DNA of 64,000 nt from Chimonanthus salicifolius. Lineage: Eukaryota > Streptophyta > Magnoliopsida > Laurales > Calycanthaceae. Made by a program: the position numbers and the translations under genes. The number at the start of each line of letters is the position of its first letter. Position 1 is the stretch's first letter. The DNA lies in contig CM023535.1 in NCBI GenBank assembly GCA_013350335.1, positions 36,922,991 through 36,986,990 on the forward strand, in the 5' to 3' direction. This document shows, in pieces, positions 1-11,500 of the stretch. The notes below the pieces were generated by a model that had not been told where the DNA came from, did no database searches, and was given only the letters and a program-made list of their open reading frames with translations.

Positions 1-462
1 GTATTTCCAAATGGAGGAAGAAGAAAGAAATATACCTTTCTTTGATTTTTTATGGATTATTTTAAGAAAGGAAAAATTAAAGATGATGAAACTCAAAGAC
101 CAAAACACATAAGAGTCATAGGAAGAACGTCTAGAATGTGGGAAGACGTTGAAGGAAAAGAAATCCAAAAATCTCATCCTCCATGGAAAAAAGTTGATAT
201 TTCTACCTCAAAAGAAACCAAGAATTTTGCCATGCCCATAAAAAATGGATCTATATTTGAATAAAAAACCGAAATAAATGGTATTGACATAGCAAGGAGC
301 CTTGGAGATATAATTGAACAAAATAATTACGCTAATCTATCCTTATTAACCATTGGAGAACAAACGGATAGGATAGAAAGAACAATTAGAACAAAACCAA
401 AAATAAATAAAGGGAAAGAAGAAAGTTCAGAAGAAATCCCTGCAAATGCGATATATGTTCAT
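1..462 (+). pseudogene. Copy A polyprotein: MP-CP spacer, broken
   Basis: This is the region between the movement and capsid domains of a caulimovirid polyprotein; the copy is cut by the window edge. The reading starts in one frame, shifts near base 50, then reads FKKGKIK and a TRTW-like motif seen in the other copies (7540-7630, 48610-48700). A TAA at 262-264 interrupts it, after which the same frame continues through a segment with DIIEQNN and TIGEQTDRIE motifs. The function of this spacer is not known to me. The frame joins directly to the capsid region downstream. Confidence 0.8.
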
Positions 463-1558
463 AGAAAATTGCCATCAGGAATTATTTTACAAGAAGAACC
501 ATTTAAAATGATAGATGAAATGCAAAAAGAATTAACTACTAGAATAGAAAGTCTCAATGTTGGGGGAAAAGGATTTAGCATCCTCAGAGTCTCTGCGTCA
601 GAAAACTTGCTAATAAACCGCTTAAAGAAATGGAATCCCCAAGCAGAACTGCCTACAACAAAGAATTATTATTCCAGACCAATTCCTGTAGATCTGCAAC
701 TTGAAGAAGCCCCATATACGTATACTCAGGACCTATCATATTCAGGAAATTCTCTGTATGAATGGAATTTAGATGGATTAACTGAATATCAAATAATCCA
801 AATGGTCCATAGTATGCTGATATATTCTAATGCTTGTGAAGTCAGGGGAAATACTCCGAGAAATATCTTTCTCATGATAACCATCTCTTTCAATGGAATA
901 TTAAGAGGACGGTGGAATTAGGGATTATCTGGAGCCCAAAGACTTGAAATAGAAAATGCTGTCAAGATGGGTGAATTCGGAAGAATCCTTTACAAAGACA
1001 AACCACAGGAAACTTAGTAGACCCCAATATTAAGCTTGAAGCAGGCACTAATCAAATCCCTGATAATTGGGAAACTCAATCTGATTGTGTAAGTGTCCTC
1101 AATGAATTCACCGGAGGAATTGCTCTTATCAAGGAGAAAAATCGACAACAGTTACATCATTTAAGGTGTAGAAACGTAGGAGGATTTCGTTGGTATAGAG
1201 ATGTTTTCCTATCTAAAGTTTACCAACTCAATGATTGCAATTCTGATATTTGGAAAGAAAGATTTATTTCAGGATTACCACCCTTATTTGCGGAAAAGGT
1301 TCGTAATTCCTTGAGAGAAGAAATGCATGGTACTATTAATTACAGTATGCTGACGTTTGGAGGAATTATACAAAGAATTAACAAAGTTGGCATGACTCTT
1401 TGCACTGATTTAAAGATCAGTAAACAAGCTGAAAAAACATAAAAATATTCTGAGATAAAGAATTAGGAGATTTTGGTTTCCAGTTTGGTTTAGATCAATC
1501 ACCTGAATCAAAGAGAAAACCCTCGCGTTCTAGATTTACTCTAGATAGAAGAAACAAA
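463..1558 (+). pseudogene. Copy A capsid protein region, broken
   Basis: The capsid domain of the polyprotein starts near the GIILQEEPFK motif, and the frame is open to a TAG at 919-921 that follows a Trp-Asn pair. A one-base loss near 1005 shifts the frame. The conserved capsid core DIWKERFISGLPPLFAEKVR is at about 1249-1317. A segment encoding about five residues (LLLCI in other copies) is missing before NEFTGG, as in copy B, which links A and B. The protein would form the virion shell; this copy cannot encode it. Confidence 0.85.
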
Positions 1559-2014
1559 ATGGTAAGAAAATATAAACTCAGAAGATATAAAAATCAGAGA
1601 AACTCCGATGAACTCATCCCATTCAAAAGAAAATCTAGGAAATATTTCAAAAAGAAATACATAAAAGAAAATGTTCCAACATGTTATACTTGCGGAAAAA
1701 ATGGTCATTATTCAAATAAATGCTTTAAAAAAGAAAATTCCTCTAGAAATAAACTTAGAAAAATCAATAACAAAAATGAAGAGGAAAATACGGAAAAAGA
1801 ACAATCTGATTCAAGCTCCTCAGAAGAAGAAGAATGTGAATCTGATTCATCAACTGACATTGAAGAAAATAGTTCCCAGGTTCAGCTCATCAAACAATTC
1901 CAATCATGTACATGTCATTCAGATGATGAAGAATCTGATGGAGAATCGTTGATACCATCTAAGATCTTGGTATCCATATTCATGTCCTCACAACCCCTCA
2001 AAAATTACTTCTAA
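1559..2014 (+). pseudogene. Copy A capsid C-terminus with CCHC zinc knuckle
   Basis: A 151-codon open stretch begins in the basic capsid tail (Lys/Arg-rich, about residues 1-40). It contains CYTCGKNGHYSNKC, a complete C-X2-C-X4-H-X4-C knuckle, at about 1681-1722. A Ser/Glu/Asp-rich acidic tract follows (SSSSEEEE). Caulimovirid capsids use such knuckles to bind nucleic acid. A short deletion around 1963 shifts the frame and leads to the stop at 2012-2014. The first Met is internal to the polyprotein and not a real start. Confidence 0.85.
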
Positions 2015-2950
2015 AAATGGTTGATAACATACCCGATCCAGAGAAAAAAGTTCAAATTTTAAACCAAATTTCAAAATTGGGGGGAGGAGAAGAAGGAGAA
2101 AGTTCACAACCAAAAAATTCCTTTGAAGAAGATGAAAATGGAGATAAAACACCATATTATCCAAAAAGGACAAAAGAGAAAGAGACATTTCACACACCAA
2201 CCTATTCCATGATTGACCCTATGAATAGAGCAGAAAAAATTCATACTATAAATAAACCCTTAACTCTCTAAGACTTAAAAAGAGAATTAAATGATCAGAA
2301 GAGAGAACTCTATGAATTAAGACTAGAGTTAACCAAAAAACAAAATGAGCTTGATGAAAGGTTAACCTAGTTGGAAAATGATGGTGCTATTGAAAAATAT
2401 GATGAAGAAAAATTTGTCCAAAGAATTAAAGGAGAAATTAGTAAAATCTCTACTGGTGTAATTCCTACAAAATGTATTTACCAACAGTGGAGAGTTTAGG
2501 TAAAGATAAAAATAAAAAACTTTGAGAAGATTGTCAATGCCATAATTGATACAGGAGCAGACTTAAATGTTATCAGATTATGAATCATTCCTATTGAATT
2601 TACAAGTGAATCGAAATAGTTTGTTTCTGCTGCTAATGGAACGACCATTTCCATAGAAATAAAAATCCCAAATGTTCATGTCTGTATGTAAGGAGTCTGT
2701 GTTGCATCACCCTTCATTATTTTAAAAGATATTGTTAATGATGTACTTCTTGGATCCCCATTTATTCTCCAAATCCAACCCTTTTCTGTAACCACAAAAG
2801 GAATCTCTACAAATATCAAAGGGATTGATGTAAATCTTGATTTTATAGATGATCCTTGTGAAACGAAAATCCAAAGGATAAATCAATTTATCGTAACTAG
2901 AGAAAATTACATAAATGGACTAAAAAATGAAATCAAGATTGCTCAAATTA
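2015..2950 (+). pseudogene. Copy A linker and aspartic protease, broken
   Basis: A charged, coiled-coil-like linker (motifs YSMID, NRAEK, RELNDQKREL-like) leads into a retroviral-type aspartic protease. DTGAD, the catalytic triad context, is at 2548-2562 and the flap/hydrophobic part follows (IERKIPNVHVC-like, VLLGSPFILQIQPFSV). In-frame stops occur at 2269-2271, 2368-2370, near 2581, near 2617 and near 2689. The stops at 2269 and 2368 are shared with copy B at 10743 and 10842. The protease would mature the polyprotein; this copy is dead. Confidence 0.85.
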
Positions 2951-3960
2951 CAAAAATTTTGGAGAAAAAAGAGTTTGAAGAGAAAATAGAAAATCTCACA
3001 AAACAATTTGAAGACGAATGTTGTTCTGAACTACCTTCTGCATTTTGGGATCGAAAAAGACATGTGGTAGGACTTCCATTTATTAAAGGATTTGATGAAA
3101 AGGATATTCCTACAAAAGTTCGTCCATCGCAAATGGACGCAAAACATCTAAAACTTTGCCAAGAAGAAATAAATGATTTGTTAAAAAAGAAATTGATAAG
3201 AAAGAGTAAATCCCCTTGAAGTTGTATGGCATTTTATGTCGAAAAAGCCGCTGAAATCGAAAGAGGAGTTCCGAGATTGGTAATCAATTATAAGCCTTTA
3301 AATAAGGTCTTGCAGTCCATTAGATATCCCTTACCCGATACTTAAGACCTGCTTAATAGGCTAAATCATTCCAAATTATTCTCAAAGTTTGACTTAAAAT
3401 TTGGATTTTGGCAAATCCAAATCAAAGAAGAAGATAGATATAAAACTGCATTCGCAGTCGCCATGGGACATTACGAATGGAATGTCATGCCTTTTGGATT
3501 AAAAAATGCCCCGTCTGAATTTCAAAATATCATGAATAATATTTTTTCATCATATACCCAGTTTACTATTGTCTATATTGATGATATTCTCATCTTCTCA
3601 AAATCAGTAGATCAACATTGAAAACATCTAAACATATTTAAAAGAATCATAAAGGAAAATGGTTTAGTTTTATCCAAGAGAAAGATGAGTCTATTCCAAC
3701 AAAAAATCAGATTCCTAGGATTTGAAATCCAAGACAGAAAAATTACTCCAACCAACAGAGTAATCCAATTTGCTAATAAATTCGCGGATGAAATTAAAGA
3801 TAAAAATATGTTACAAAGATTTCTTGGATGTTTGAATTATGTAGCATTTTTCTATCAAGATTTGGCAAAAGATAGAAAACTTCTCCAAGAAAGATTAAAG
3901 AAAAATCCTAAGGAATGGACTGAACATCATTCTAAAGTCGTAAAAAAGATTAAAGAAAGA
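2951..3960 (+). pseudogene. Copy A reverse transcriptase domain, broken by nonsense codons
   Basis: The RT palm is collinear in one frame. It opens with the PSAFWDRKRH and PSQMDAKHL region, then SPWSC, GVPRLVINYK, FDLK, the MGHYEWNVMPFGLKNAPS block, and the catalytic YIDD at 3574-3585. In-frame stops at 3217-3219 (Trp codon), 3343-3345 (Gln codon) and 3619-3621 (Trp codon) are each explained by one transition. The enzyme converts pregenomic RNA to DNA. The frame is otherwise preserved, so inactivation was mostly by point mutation. Confidence 0.9.
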
Positions 3961-4407
3961 GTGAAAAACTTGCCATGTAGATGCTTATTTGATCCTGAAG
4001 CCTTCAAAATAGTTCAAACTGACGCTTCGAATATTGGATATGGAGGAGTTCTTTTACAATTAAAAGACACAAAAGAAGAATTAATAAGATTCAATTCGGG
4101 TCTTTGGAATGAAGCTCAAAAGAAATATGCAACCATCAAAAAAGAAGTTCTTGCAATCGTCCTCTGTGTGACAAAATTCCAACATGATTTACTAAACAAA
4201 GAATTTCTCATCAGAGTGGATGCCAAAACAGCCAAAGAAATTTTAGAAAAGGATGTTAAGAATCTTGTTTCTAAACAGATTTTTGCCCATTGACAGGCCA
4301 TCTTATCCGTATTTGAATTCAAAATAGAATTTATCAATGGAAATTCTAACTCTCTCCCTGATTTTCTTACTAGAGAATTTCTTCAGGGAAGACTAACTGG
4401 CAAGTAG
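3961..4407 (+). pseudogene. Copy A RNase H domain
   Basis: The RNase H domain follows the RT in the same frame. TDAS, containing the first catalytic Asp, is at 4018-4029, followed by GYGGVLLQ, then KKYATIKKEVLAI with the second acidic position, and RVDAK near 4215. A TGA at 4291-4293 truncates the domain, but the frame continues past it to the natural TAG at 4405-4407. The end overlaps the start position of the downstream ORF by 11 nt, the arrangement seen in all other copies. Confidence 0.9.
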
Positions 4408-5663
4408 CTCTTCTCCATTCATTCAGAAGAAAGGAAAAAAGAAATTGGCAGAACAAAAAGAAAGCCAAAAGGGTTTCACTCCAACAAAAGATCCAAGCCA
4501 ATCAAAATTATATCTTTACACCGGTAACAAAATTCTTGTTACTTCAGATTATCTTATGGAAGAAAGATCTGTAGAAGATAATGTTTATTTTCTCTTTGGC
4601 AAGGGGCTTCATTATTATTCCCCTGATAAAAGAAAAACTCGTGAATGGTATCTCAATATCTTACACCAGATGAAAAGCGTTCTCATCTTCCATAAAAAAA
4701 ATGCAAACGGAGTCATCACTTATTCAAAATTCACCATTTTGAAAATCCTTTCTGAAGAAGATTGGGATGGTCCCTTGTATATGACAAAATCAGTCCAATT
4801 ATACAATTCGACTGAGTTCTTTAACTATTGGGACAATATTGATGCATGGAAATTTGCTTTGATGTGGCAAAACCGCCAGTACTCTCATTCATGGTTCATC
4901 AGATTTAAAGAAGAAAGTCCTGATGTCATGCCTATCCACCGCAGTGTTCCTTCATGGTTTCTCTTTAATTGGTGGTCTTATTTTGGTGCGTCTCAGAAGA
5001 CTCTCCCTGATAATTTTTGTTATTTATTTATTCTGTGAAGTAGAAGAAAAGGTTCCTTGTGAAGCATTTAATGTTCTTTGCCTCTTTACGAAGTTCCATA
5101 TTCCATACATTTTCTAGTGGAAGTTTGAAGTAAAAAGGAAGTTTTTCAATCTTCCGTCTTTGTACCAGGTTTTTTACCAAAAATGGTGGCGCAAGATTGA
5201 AAATGACACTTATGAGAGAATTTTGAATCAAATCTCTCCCCTTGAAAAATTAAATGATCCTCTTGTAGATGAAAAGCCTCTTGAGAATGAAATAGTCATG
5301 GCTGATCTCTTAGCCAAGAAAATTGCTAAAGAAATTGCTCGTGAAAAATCTCCTGAGCCTATGGATATGTCTATTGAATCTGTTAATTTTGAAGAAAAGA
5401 TTAAATAGATTTTAGAAGAATATTTGCCAAAAAAGAAAGGTGATCGGCATGATTGGGATTCTAATCATGATCCAGATGAAAATCTTGATGATGAAGTTGT
5501 GACCCTTGAGAATCTCCATCCTCGTTGGGACCATGATTCTCATGTTAATCCTGATGGATCAGTTACTGAATACCTTTGTGGTGGAAAATTCTAGTATTCC
5601 TCAGCCAAGGACAAAGGAAAAGAAAAGGAAAAGGAGTCTCGGTTAACTGAATTATTCCGACAA
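4397..5663 (+). pseudogene. Copy A downstream ORF of unknown function, start codon lost
   Basis: This ORF follows RNase H in all copies. Here the usual ATG inside the 11-nt overlap is CTG (4397-4399). Recognisable stretches are ELYLYTGN-like, FLFGKGLHYYSPDKRKT, WYLNILHQ, EEDWDGPLYMTKSVQLYNS, HSWFIRFKEESPDV, SWFLFNWWSYFG and FYQKWW, then an acidic tail with HDWDSNHDP. Breaks include a 5-nt loss near 5030, stops near 5116 and 5406, and a Trp-to-stop near 5592. I do not recognise a characterised function. Similar Trp-rich ORFs occur downstream of RNase H in other plant pararetrovirus-like elements. The copy ends abruptly at about 5663. Confidence 0.75.
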
Positions 5664-5938
5664 TATTCTCTTAGACGATTACACAAGGATACTAACATAG
5701 ATCTCCTAATAGTATGTAAGCGGATAACAAGATATCTTCCTGTAGCTACATTTTCGTCTATTTGTCGAATAGCATTTTCTAATTTTCTAAGCTGATTTTT
5801 ACGACGTCTGAGATCACACAACGACGCCTGAGATCACGCAATAAATTCTTCTCTCTAAAACGAGGAGGCATCTCAGAAAGCCATTGCTTGTAATTTTGAT
5901 TCTGTTCTGAATACTTCTAATTGGAACACAGCATAGGC
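5664..5938 (-). pseudogene. Inverted remnant of sORF2 start and sORF1 end
   Basis: Read on the minus strand, this holds the last codons of sORF1 (AYAVFQLE to QAMAF), the TGA-G-ATG junction, and the first half of sORF2 (RREEL-like, LRRRKNQLRKLENAIRQ, IRRSMLVSLCN). sORF2 is cut before its C-terminal part, which lies in the opposite orientation immediately to the right. The segment was inverted with loss of about 30 nt. The local tandem duplication disrupts the sORF2 start region. Confidence 0.8.
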
Positions 5939-6094
5939 TTGAATTAGAATTATTATCTCGTGTCTAAATCATTGCAAGGTGAATTATATCTTTTAACTGT
6001 GATCTGGAGCTGATCCATCCAATCCTCTTTAAAACTTTTGTATTTTCTTTTATTGCACTCTGTTTTTATAATTTGATTGTTGGATAAGAGTTTG

Positions 6095-6187
6095 ATCATG
6101 TAGTAAGTCCCGCTTGGTGCCGAGAAGTGGCTTTAAGGGTTGTAAAACGTTGACAGGTGCTCTATTGTCCACAGTCATATTACAAAA
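6095..6187 (+). promoter_or_regulatory. Copy B conserved leader element before MP (candidate intron 6103-6174)
   Basis: The element carries GTAAGTCCCGC at 6103, then GGGTTGTAAAACGTTGAC, then a pyrimidine-containing stretch ending TCCACAG at 6174, 13 nt before the MP ATG at 6188. The same layout recurs before MP in copies E, G, I, L and N. GTAAGT fits a plant splice donor, CGTTGAC fits a branch site, and the CAG fits an acceptor, giving a 72-nt candidate intron. This is inference; an RNA structural role is the alternative. Confidence 0.5.
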
Positions 6188-7774
6188 ATGGAAAGCTCTA
6201 AAGAAAAGACAAAACTTTTCAAGAATTGGTTTAGATCATTTCAGCATCCTTCTAATAGGTCTACTTCATCTTCTTCATCCTACCAGCCTGCTTTGACTAG
6301 CTTCCCTCATAATAGTCTAGAAAAAGAATATCCAGAAAAGACAAAAAATTCTAAAGAAAAGGTATATGAAAACTTTGGCCAAGCCATATCCAATTGGAAA
6401 ATGCCAACCTTGCCTGTAACAGAAATATATAGCAATGGCACATTTAAAGAACAAAATGATTATCATATTAAAACTGTTGAGAAAATTATTTCTCTCTCTG
6501 GAGGAAAACAAACAATCAAAATCCTTGAAAGAAGAATTATTGAACAAATCAGGACAAATACAACTACCTACACATAGGATTAATTCAGGTAGGAATCAAA
6601 CCACTGTTTCGATTAGGATTAAATGTTTCTGTATGTGCTTATGTGCGAGATCAGAGACATGACGAGTTTGATGACTCTCTATATGCCATGGTTGAATCAA
6701 GTCTCTGCCATGGACCTGTTTTTTTAATTGTTTCCCAAACATCACAGTTGATGCTCATGATGATGATGTCCTTGATTGTGCAACTATTGGATTCCAAAGT
6801 AAAGGATTAAAGATGAGTTCAAAAAGTAAACCTTTTGCTATAGTCTATCGTGTGTTCTACAAATCCATGATCTCTGTCTTTCCCATGATAGCCTATAATG
6901 ATAAGGTTGATAGAGAAAAAACTACAGTCCTCATGGAAACAAACTTTAATAATAATGTGTTTATCCCAAAAGTTATCAGCTGGGAAGCGGTTGCTCTCCT
7001 AGGAAATTGGTAAATAGAAGATGTCACTCCAAGACTAAATGAAATAACAGATGATTTACAGAGCATAGTTAAATTACCCAATGGAAATGTTGAAATTAAT
7101 TTTAGAAAAAAGATGGATAAAGCCAGAAGAAGTTTTGCTAGCTACACAGAAGGAAGAAAGAGTTTTAAATTCGAAGAAATAGATGATGACCAAAGGAGTA
7201 GTGAAAAAGAAGAAATGGATAAAAAAGTATTTAGAAACAAAGAAAGTGGAATTGAACACCCTGTGTATAAAAGAACTTCGTTAGAAAAAACCTACAACCC
7301 AAGTGAAAGTGATTTTCTCCAAGGAGTCATAGAATGGTTAGCATTCAAAAGCCAAAAGAAACACCTGTCAAAAAATTTGAAATTGATAAACCATATCTTA
7401 GAGAAAATTTGAAAAATCATCCTTTAAAAGAATGGTTCTTTAAAAGGTTTAACGCAGAAGAAAAGGATAAGATGAGAGAATTATGGTATTTCCAAATGGA
7501 GGAAGAAGAAAGAAATATACCTTTCTTTGACTGGTTCATGGAATATTTTAAAAAAGGGAAAATAAAAAAAGAAGAAACTCAAAGCCTAAAACAAATAAGA
7601 GTTGTAGGAAAAACAACAAGAACTCGGAAAGACACCGAAGGAAAAGAAGTTCATAAATCTCACCCACCTTGGAAAAAACTTGATATTTCTGTTCCTAATA
7701 CAGAAACCAAGAATTATGCCATGCCTGTAAAAAATGCATCTATTTATGAAGCAAAACTAGACCCCAAATGCTAG
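6188..7774 (+). pseudogene. Copy B movement protein and MP-CP spacer, broken
   Basis: The polyprotein starts at ATG 6188 with a basic N-terminus (KTKLFKNWF) and a Ser run. The 30K-superfamily core follows: NDYHIKTVEK, SLSGGKQTIK, HIGLIQVG, PLFRLGLN, then the VRDQRHDEFDDSLYAM block. Frameshifts occur near 6560, 6715 and 7330, and a TAG/TAA-type stop ends the 6813 segment at 7013. The spacer with NPSESDFLQG, KPYLRENLKNHPLK and FFDWFMEYFKKGK runs to 7774. MP would modify plasmodesmata for cell-to-cell spread. The copy is non-functional. Confidence 0.85.
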
Positions 7775-8935
7775 AGACATAGGTATAGGTATTGGAGATA
7801 TAATTGAACAAAACAATTACACCAATCTATGTCTATTAACCATTGGAGAACAAACAGATCGGATAGAAAGAACAATCAAATCAAAACCCGAATTCAATAA
7901 AGATAAAGAAGAAAAATTAGAAGAAAGCTCTGCCACTGCAGTATATGTTCCCAGACAATTACCTATAGGGATTATTTTGCAAGAAAGACCATTCAAAATG
8001 ACAGACGAAATGCAAAAAGAATTATCCAATAGGATGAAAGCCTCAATATGGGAGGAAAATGATTCAGCATCCTAAGAGTCTCTCCTTCAGAAAATTTATT
8101 AATATATCATCTAAAGAAATGGAATCCCTAGATAAAATTGCCAGAGACAAAGAATTATTATCCTAGACCAACCCCTGTTGATCTACAACTCGAAGAGGCT
8201 CCATACACTTACACCTCAGAATTAACCTATTCAGGAAATTCTTTATATGAATGGAACTTAGATGGATTAACAGAATATCAAATCGTCCAAATGGTTCACA
8301 GTATGTTAATATACTGTAATGCCTGTGAAGTCAGAGGAAATACTCCAAGAAACATTTTTCTCATTATAACTATCTCTTTCAATGGAATATTAAGAGGATG
8401 GTGGAATTATGGATTAACTAGAGCCCAAAGACTTGAAATAGAAAATACTGTCAAAATGGATGAATTCGGAAGAATCCTTTACAGAGACAAAACAACAGGA
8501 AACTTAGTAGACCCCAATATTAAGCTTGAAGCAGGCACTAGTCAAATCCCTGATAATTGGGAAACTCAATCTGATTGTGTAAGTGTCCTCAATGAATTCA
8601 CCAGAGGAATTGTTCTTATCAAGGAGAAAAATCGACAACAGTTACATCGTTTAAAGTGTAGAAACTTAGGAGAATTTTATTGGTATAGAGATGTTTTCCT
8701 ATCTAAAGTTTACCAACTCAATGATTGCAATTTTGATATTTGGAAAGAAAGATTTATTTCAGGATTACCACCCTTATTTGCTGAAAAGGTGCGTAATTCT
8801 TTGAGAGAAGAAATGCATGGTACTATTAATTACAGTATGCTGACGTTCGGAGGTATTATACAAAGAATTATTAATTACAGTATGCTGACGTTCGGAGGTA
8901 TTATGCATGGTACTATTAATTACAGTATTCATAGA
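7775..8935 (+). pseudogene. Copy B first capsid region (of two in tandem)
   Basis: A frameshifted N-terminal part (7775-8137; GQ-to-stop-type change near 8129 in the NPQ context) is followed by a 310-codon open frame beginning near TKNYYPRPTPVDLQLEEAP. It continues through NSLYEWNLDGLTEYQ, the NACEVRGNTPRN block and FISGLPPLFAEKV. It lacks the W-N-stop found in the second capsid copy. After the GTINYSMLTFGG motif it enters a rearranged junction and then a second capsid N-terminus, so its C-terminus and zinc knuckle are supplied only by the second copy. Confidence 0.85.
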
Positions 8936-8940
8936 AAATT
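8812..8940 (+). other. Template-switch-like junction between two capsid copies
   Basis: The stretch coding for MHGTINYSMLTFGGI is present, then repeated in part twice more in shuffled order. A 34-bp block beginning ATTAATTACAGTATGCTGAC occurs at about 8825 and 8870, and a block beginning ATGCATGGTACTATT occurs at about 8812 and 8903. It then joins the HRKLPSGII capsid N-terminal sequence. Short repeated patches of this kind are expected from several template switches of RT, or from microhomology-mediated repair. Confidence 0.75.
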
Positions 8941-10020
8941 GCCATCAGGAATTATTTTACAAGAAGAACCATTTAAAATGATAGATGAAATGCAAAAAGA
9001 ATTAACTACTAGAACGGAAAGTCTCAATGTTGGGGGAAAAGGATTTAGCATCCTCGAGTCTCTGCGTTAGAAAACTTGCTAATAAACCGCTTAAAGAAAT
9101 GGAATCCCCAAGCAGAACTGCCTACAACAAAGAATTATTATTCCAGACCAACTCCTGTAGATCTGCAACTTGAAGAAGCCCCATATACGTATACTCAGGA
9201 CCTATCATATTCAGGAAATTCTCTGTATGAATGGAGTTTAGATGGATTAACTGAATATCAAATAATCCAAATGGTCCATAGTATGCTGATATATTCTAAT
9301 GCTTGTGAAGTCAGGGGAAATACTCCGAGAAATATCTTTCTCATGATAACCACCTCTTTCAATGGAATATTAAGAGGATGGTGGAATTAGGGATTATCTG
9401 GAGCCCAAAGACTTGAAATAGAAAATGCTGTCAAGATGGGTGAATTCGGAAGAATCCTTTACAAAGGCAAAACCACAGGAAACTTAGTAGACCCCAATAT
9501 TAAGCTTGAAGCAGGCACTAGTCAAATCCTTGATAATTGGGAAACTCAATCTGATGTGTAAGTGTCCTCAATGAATTCACCGGAGGAATTGCTCTTATCA
9601 AGGAGAAAAATCGACAACAGTTACATCGTTTAAGTTGTAGAAACTTAGGAGAATTTCGTTGGTATAGAGATGTTTTCCTATCTAAAGTTTACCAACTCAA
9701 TGATTGCAATTCTGATATTTGGAAAGAAAGATTTATTTCAGGATTACCACCCTTATTTGCGGAAAAGGTTCGTAATTCCTTGAGAGAAGAAATGCATGGT
9801 ACTATTAATTACAGTATGCTGACGTTTGGAAGAATTATACAAAGAATTAACAAAGTTGGCATGACTCTTTGCACTGATTTAAAGATCAGTAAACAAGCTG
9901 AAAATATGAGAAAATATTCTGGAGATAAAGAATTAGGAGATTTTTGTTTCCAGTTTGGTTTAGATCAATCACCTGAATCAAAGAGAAAAGCCTCGCGTTC
10001 TAGATTTACTCTGGAGAGAA
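8936..10020 (+). pseudogene. Copy B second capsid region, broken
   Basis: A second capsid N-terminus (LPSGIILQEEPFK) follows the junction. It resembles copy A more than the first copy does. It has a small deletion near 9055, the TAG at 9388-9390 after Trp-Asn that copy A also has at 919-921, and a one-base loss near 9555. The RYR-like FRWYRDVFLSKVYQLN and FISGLPPLFAEKV blocks and the KISKQAENMRKYSGDKELGD region are intact. This second copy leads directly into the zinc knuckle. Confidence 0.85.
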
Positions 10021-10500
10021 GAAACAAAATGGTAAGAAAATATAAACCCGGAAGATATAAAAATCAGAGAAAATCCGATGAACTCATCCCATTTAAAAGA
10101 AAATCTAGGAAATATTTCAAAAAGAAATACATAAAAGAAAATGTTCCAACATGTTATACTTGCGGAAAAAATGGTCATTATTCAAATACATGCTTTAAAA
10201 AGAAAAATTCCTCTAAAAAGAAACTTAGAAAAATCAATAACAAAAATGAAGAGGAAAATACTGAAAACGAACAATCCGATTCAAGTTCCTCAGAAGAAGA
10301 AGAATATGAATCTGATTCATGAACTGACATTGAAGAAAATAGTCCCCAGGTTCAGCTCATCACACAATTCCAATCATGTAAATGTCATTCAGATGATGAT
10401 GGTACTAAGGGAGAATGGTCATTACCCTCTAATGGGGATCTTGGTATACATATTCGTGTCCTAACTGGCCCTCAAAAATTACTCCTTGAAATAATTGATA
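10021..10500 (+). pseudogene. Copy B zinc-knuckle and acidic tail
   Basis: The open stretch has the basic RKYKPGRYKNQRKS tail, then CYTCGKNGHYSNTC (complete CCHC spacing) at about 10150-10191, then the Ser/Glu acidic tract. A TGA at 10320-10322 interrupts it. The following DIEEN and QVQLI-like coding sequence continues with damage. It is expected to be part of the capsid polyprotein; the Met at 9780 is internal. Confidence 0.85.
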
Positions 10501-11500
10501 ATATCCCTGATCCAGAGAAAAAAGTTCAATTTTTAAATCAAATTTCAAAATTGGGGATAGGAGAAGAAGGAGAAAGTTCACAACCAAAAATTTCCTTTGA
10601 ACAAGATGAAAATTGAGATAAAACACCATATTATCCAAAAAGGACAAAAGAGAAAGAAACATTTCACACACCAACCTATTCCATGATTGACCTTATGAAT
10701 AGAGCATAAAAAATTCATACTATAAATAAACCCTTAACTCTCTAAGACTTAAAAAGAGAATTAAATGATCAGAAGAGAGAACTCCGTGAATTAAGACTAG
10801 AGTTAACCAAAAAACAAAATGAGCTTGATGAAAGGTTAACCTAGTTGGAAAATGATGGTGCTATTGAAAAATATGATGAAGAAAAAATTGTCCAAAGAAT
10901 TAAAGGAGAAATTAGCAAAGTCTCTACTGCTATAATCCCTACAAAATGTATATACCAACAGTGGAGAGTTCAAGTGAAAATAAAAATAAAAAGCTTTGAG
11001 AAAGATTGTCAATGCCATAATTGATACAGGTGCAGACTTAAATGTTATCAAATTAGGTATCGTTCCCATTGAATTTACAAGTGAATCGAAACAATTTGTT
11101 TCTGCTTCTAATGGAGCGACCATTTCCATAGAAAGAAAAATCCCAAATGTTCATGTCTGCATGAAAGGAGTTTGTGTTACTTCACCCTTTATCATTTCAG
11201 AAGATATTGTTAATGATGTACTTCTTGGATCCCCATTTATTCTTCAAATCCAACCCTTTTCTGTAACCACAAAAGAAATTTCTACAAATATCAAAGGGAT
11301 TGATGTAAATCTTGATTTTATAGATGATCTTTGTGAGACGAAAATTCAAAGAATAAATCAAGTTATTGCCACCAGAGAAAATTATATAAATGGACAAAAG
11401 AATGAAATCAAAATTGCTCAAATTATAAAAATTCTAGAGAAAAGAGAATTCAAAGAAAAAATAGAAAATCTCACAGAACAATTTGAATACGAATGCTACT
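10501..11500 (+). pseudogene. Copy B linker and aspartic protease
   Basis: The linker carries stops near 10614 and 10706, at 10743-10745 and at 10842-10844; the last two are identical in position to copy A. The protease frame from 10996 is open: DTGAD at 11023-11037, NVIKLGIVPIEF, IERKIPNVHVCMKGVCVTSPF, then VLLGSPFILQIQPFSV, and an alpha-helical charged C-terminal stretch. A one-base insertion just before 10996 separates protease from linker. The catalytic residues are intact although the polyprotein is not. Confidence 0.85.

Larger units (their letters stand above)
5664..6450. repeat. Left arm of a ~770-bp inverted repeat flanking copy B
   Basis: This segment matches the reverse complement of 13909-14668 at high identity through its whole length, by eye above 90%. 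It contains an inverted sORF2/sORF1 piece (5664-5938), then the sORF2 tail, leader and MP N-terminus in the forward sense. Both arms carry the same internal breakpoint, where sORF1 AYAVF-coding sequence abuts the sORF2 ELELL-coding end (5938/5939 here, about 14418 in the right arm). A 20-bp tandem duplication near 5800-5840 is present only in this arm. Confidence 0.85.
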
